Below, piece after piece: positions 59,837 to 64,000 of a stretch of 64,000 nucleotides of DNA. The first letter of the stretch is position 1. Every line of letters begins with the position of its first letter. The DNA is from Siniperca chuatsi (taxonomy: Eukaryota; Chordata; Actinopteri; Centrarchiformes; Sinipercidae), in the NCBI RefSeq assembly GCF_020085105.1, contig NC_058062.1:6489945-6553944 (forward strand), given 5' to 3'. The position numbers and the translations under genes are program-made. The notes beneath the pieces were generated by a model. The model made no database searches. It saw nothing but the letters and a program-made list of their open reading frames with translations, and was not told the origin of the DNA.

Positions 59837-62204
59837 AAAGCAATAGAAAAGAGTAACCGCTATGGTGCCTAAGTTGACAACTCAAGTCTCAAGTAGGCCT
59901 ACAAGGAGGGGCAGGGGACGCCACCAATCCCCCACCCTCCTTCTACTGAAGAGACAGGAAGGAGGGGATGTGACAGATAGTCAACCTGATTCAAAAAGAG
60001 CATCCATGCTGTCCAAGGTAGGAAATGCAGTTGGAAAGACATACAATCTGTTCCAAGTTTTGTTCCATATACTTAAACATCAGACTGCAAAATCAAAGGT
60101 TCAGTATCTTTGATGCCGAACATTTGAAGCTAAATTCCTCTCGGGTTATTATGTGAGGTTTAGGCAGCTGCCAGATTCAGTTTCACTGAACGCTGCTGCC
60201 CTGCAGGGTGCCAGTGTCTTCAAACTGCAGAGCAGGTAAAGATGAGCTGAATGCCAGGCATAGAACTGCTGTAAGGACTTCTGTGTATTGCTTGAAGAGC
60301 CATTTACAGTGCATTACCTATGAGATAAGACAGAAAAAAAAAGGAAGCAATATAGAGGAGATTAGAAAAGGTGCTCTTCTGCTGTCCTGTGTCACTAGAG
60401 TCTGTGAACTGAAACAACAGACATATTGTCAAGTTTTCAACAATGAGCGCTACATTTGCCCACAAATGTTTCAGTGTTGTGTGTGTGTGAATCAAAACCA
60501 CAGCCTCCACAAATGAAGAGCGGATTCAATTTCAAAAGCGGAGTATTCTAAATATTTCCAGGCCACAACTGAAACACCTCACTACAAAATATAATGCAGA
60601 GATGGTTTGCTTTCTAAAGTTAAACACCATAATACATCTTGTTAATTCAAGAGCATATTTACAACTGAAATACAACAAAACACCATTATTACCCACTGAG
60701 AAGTATTATGCATAGAAAATATGAGATGTTCATAGCTAAATATGTATTGCAATGGACTATGTAAACATAGATGCAATCATTGTACATCACCTACAATCTG
60801 AATCTTAAACAATAATAATAACTGCACCAGTCAAAAACTTCACTAGATCATAGTTATGTTTTATATCTTTCCAGTATAACATTTGGTACAATTAACAAAA
60901 ATGATGAGCAATTTGCAAAAACACAAACCCACACCAACTTGATGGCAAAGCACTGATTAAATAAAAGTCTGTCTATTTTTTTTTAAGCAACACACAGCAA
61001 CTTGCACACACACCTCCCATTGACTGTTAGAGAACTGCGTGTAACCACAGCTCAGGAGCTTGTGTTGCAAATACAACCACAGGAAACTGTATTTCAACTT
61101 TTCAATGAAGCCAAAGCACTGCACAGTTTGAAACCTACAGTATGTTTATGCCAGTTAAAGATGAAAAAGACTCCTTGCTTTTATGGCGTTTGTATGTTCT
61201 TGACTTTTTCGTACATCTATGCTGGGGTGTCCCGGGCCGACAGTTGGTTGACCTCGAACAACCTTACACCCTACCTGCCATAATGAGTGTGCACCAGGGC
61301 GGTTTGTTAACTAGAAAACCTCCCTGAGCAAGAAACAAAAAAAGACATTTCCTTTCTTGGAGACAGCATACATCCTCTGCTGTGTCTTCACAAATGTCTT
61401 ATGCTTTATTTCTTTTAAGACGCAACGCTCCACCGTCTACAAAGAAAACATAAATAGGACAAGAGGGACTTTCATATTCAAACAAACCCCCACCGGACTC
61501 ATGAAGGGTACTTTGTTCTAGTCTTTAATTTACAGTCATGATTAACACGAAAGGTTTGCGAGAGTGTGTAAAGGAGGGGATCATAAGTGACATGAGTTTG
61601 GAACTACGTAATCACAGCAAACATGATCATTCTGATTATTTTTGACAATTGCGATCACAATTATCGGTCACAATTAGCAAAAAGCATCTTTTTTTTCCCC
61701 ACTTCTGCTTTTTCCAGAGCAATATTTGTCATCTAATAAGTGATGTTTTCATTTGTGGTGAGTTACTTTTATTACAGTCCAAACTACTTATTATTGAGGG
61801 TTCAATACCAACCATGATTCAAACTGAACAGAAGCTGCACTTGCTTGAAGTCATCAGTAATAAAACCAGAATAATTCCAAATGACAGATCCACATTTGAA
61901 AGCTCAAAAAAGGAGGTTAGGGTCTGAAGACTTACAAGGACTTTAACATTTTTCAACTTTGTTCACTGATCAATTTTTTGATCAGATGCTCTCTGTATCT
62001 CTGTATTCAATCTGAACTTAAGTTCTGGTCAAACTGATTCTCAATTAATTGCTATAATCTCTCTTGGTAAACCCCAAAATTATTTTCCTGTTCGTCCTGT
62101 CACTTCATCTCGGTAGACTGTAATAAAAAGCATGCATGAATGAAGGCAGATGTAAATGGAACTAAATGATGTGTGCTGTTAGGTTTTTATTAAAGCCAAA
62201 CATA
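59837..62204. other. Upstream of the ZNF652 coding region, no exon recognised
   Basis: This should hold the 5' UTR exon(s) or an intron leading to them, but I could not identify a CpG-rich promoter or a clear splice donor. The open frames here are short and without similarity. Confidence 0.45.
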
Positions 62205-62736
62205 TAGATGGGTGACAAATTAAAAAGGAAAAACCAACATGAAGTGTCTTAGTATGGAGTCAGGCCACCATGAGCCTCCTGAACAGCTTCAGTGCTTCTT
62301 GCCAAGTCTGTGGAACTCTACTGAAAGGGATGAACACCAGTCCTCCACAAGATATTCCCTCATTTATATATACAACCTTTGTTTAATCAGGTAATCTCAT
62401 TGAGATCAAGACTTCTTTTGCAAGAGAGACATGAGTGCAGCAGATAGAAAGAAAAACAAACATAGCCAGATATAACAAAAGGATATATAACATCAGAGAC
62501 AGTCACAGACATCCCTAAATAGATTTGAAAATGAAAGTTTATATTACATCAATGTTGTCTTGTGGTGATGGGGAGCATTGTCTTACACGTTAGTCCAAAA
62601 TCTTCCATAGGTGTGAAACTGGGTTAAGATCTGGTGACCAAACCATTCATTGAGCCCGGGTGCACGGAATCATCTGCATTTGATATGTTTCTCCACTCTT
62701 TTATTCAGGTTTTTCCTTTAATTTGTCCCCCATCTG
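62205..62736. mobile_element. Tc1/mariner-type MITE with an inner insertion
   Basis: Inverted ends are TAGATGGGTGACAAATTAAA on the left and, read inward from the right, CAGATGGGGGACAAATTAAA. TA dinucleotides flank it at 62203-62204 and 62737-62738. The body ('ggccaccatgagcctcctga', 'cttccataggtgtgaaactg') is a recurrent teleost sequence. About 62360-62550 interrupts it with another known fish repeat ('aatctcattgagatcaagac', 'ttttgcaagagagacatgag'). Confidence 0.6.
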
Positions 62737-62738
62737 TA

Positions 62739-64000
62739 CATGAACCTATGTTCTACAGAAAGTGAAAGCCATTTATGTAGAATTTGTCAATCCACACAGA
62801 CACACCTGTCTTCCTGTGCATGTTGACTCTGATCCTTTCTGAGAATTGGACAGCAGCTCTGAGAGCATTAAGACCACAGGGGGAGGGCGAGCTCTGCACT
62901 GACAGAGAAACTCAACTCACATGGCTGTCTTAGACACAAAGCCTAATAGATTATCCTGCGTCTGGATGACAGAGGAATATAAATTGCATGAGAAACCACT
63001 GCCTGAACATGACTTAACATGCAATCAGCTGGTTCCAATCTCTCTTAAGTACATGCATGTTTAAAATAAATGTTTATGGGGTTGAAAGTGTATACAACAG
63101 CCAACTAAAGATATAATTTAATTCACCATTCAAAATTACTAAAAACTAATCAAAACTGCTAAATTCACTGCTGAAAACTATAAAATAAAAAAACACGTGT
63201 AAATAAACAAAACACAAAGTGTGGTTATGTAACCCATATTGAGCAAAATCCTTCTACCCGTTTATCATTATCATTGATGAGTCATTTCAGAGTTTCACTC
63301 ACAGCGAAATAATACAGTCCTTTGATGTGGGAATCAAGTAGAGCGTAGACTTCTCAATATCACTGGTAATTAGTCAACACAATCACCTTGTCAGATTGGG
63401 AGGTTAAACCTATTGGAATGATGATCATACGTGACTGCCTTTTTTAGTTTGGATAGCTTTCAAAAGATGAACTTTCCACCCTGATGCAAAAAAGAGAAAA
63501 GTGCATAAATGAATGTCTGTCTGACAGCCCATTTAAGTAATCCAAAGCATTACTAATGCTCAACGAAACTTGCCCAGAAATAAAAGTTTATTCAACAATA
63601 ATATAGCCTTCCTCAATCATGCTTGAGACATGATGAGAAACCAAAACTCATTTCACATAGGGTAAGCCACAAAGCCAGTCATATACCGGATAGATGCTAC
63701 AGTGGTTTAAGATTTGAATGACAGGATGGGAGCTTTACTGCAATGGCACTATACAACACTTAACCAACAGCATTAAATGGTGCAAGTGTTCGCAAGTGCT
63801 TGGCTTGTGACAGTAACGCAGATGAGACCTCTGAAGCAGTCAAAATATGTCACATTTACCTCTTATTATGCAGCAGTGCTCCTCAAAATCCATGCTCCCT
63901 TCCAAGTCTAGACTTTAATGAGCTTTCCCTTTTGCAGCTTGTAGAGGACCGTGTGAGGGTTCACATTCCTCACTCTGTCCAAACTCATAAGACCTTAACC
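62739..64000. other. Intergenic or intronic, no gene recognised
   Basis: AT-rich, with no exon, RNA gene or clear repeat boundary recognised up to the window edge. Confidence 0.5.

Overview
The window is nuclear DNA from a ray-finned fish, most likely a percomorph. Coding sequence is sparse and split by canonical GT-AG introns. The background is AT-rich with microsatellites, and the dispersed repeats are ones I recognise from spiny-rayed fish genomes. No operons, ribosome binding sites or bacterial features are present.

Three protein-coding genes are well supported, all on the minus strand, so they read right to left. ZNF652 (five coding exons, 59794 to 49325) is a C2H2 zinc-finger transcriptional repressor. 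PHOSPHO1 (one coding exon, 43275 to 42421) is a HAD-family phosphoethanolamine/phosphocholine phosphatase of skeletal mineralisation. EFTUD2 (27 coding exons plus a 5' UTR exon, about 40260 to 24290) is the U5 snRNP GTPase (Snu114/U5-116K). The EFTUD2 exons join without a phase conflict into 971 codons plus a stop. ZNF652 gives 686 codons and PHOSPHO1 284. The genes are neighbours but do not share a pathway. In human, PHOSPHO1 and ZNF652 are adjacent on 17q21 and EFTUD2 lies elsewhere in the same band region.

Layout: 1-24.3 kb is intergenic or intronic DNA with no confident protein gene. It holds a tRNA-Cys-like gene with a UCA anticodon at 2571-2642, several repeats (one nested pair), a CpG-rich patch at about 11.1-11.3 kb, and a GC-rich stretch at 19.4-20.2 kb with possible exons. 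24.3-40.3 kb is EFTUD2. Its last-but-one intron (5.8 kb) holds several transposon remnants. 40.3-44.6 kb is PHOSPHO1 with a CpG-rich probable promoter. 44.6-49.3 kb is intergenic DNA plus the probable ZNF652 3' UTR. 49.3-59.8 kb is ZNF652, with transposons in its introns. 59.8-64 kb is upstream of the ZNF652 coding region and has no recognised exon.

The most interesting items are the tRNA with an opal-suppressor anticodon, a retro-inserted palindromic short element present twice with perfect 14-bp target duplications, a TTAA-targeted MITE nested in another repeat whose empty site is shown by a second copy in the window, a hAT element with a perfect 8-bp duplication that carries a promoter-like exon, and a short Myb/SANT-like transposon ORF in an EFTUD2 intron. 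I found no undescribed multi-gene system.
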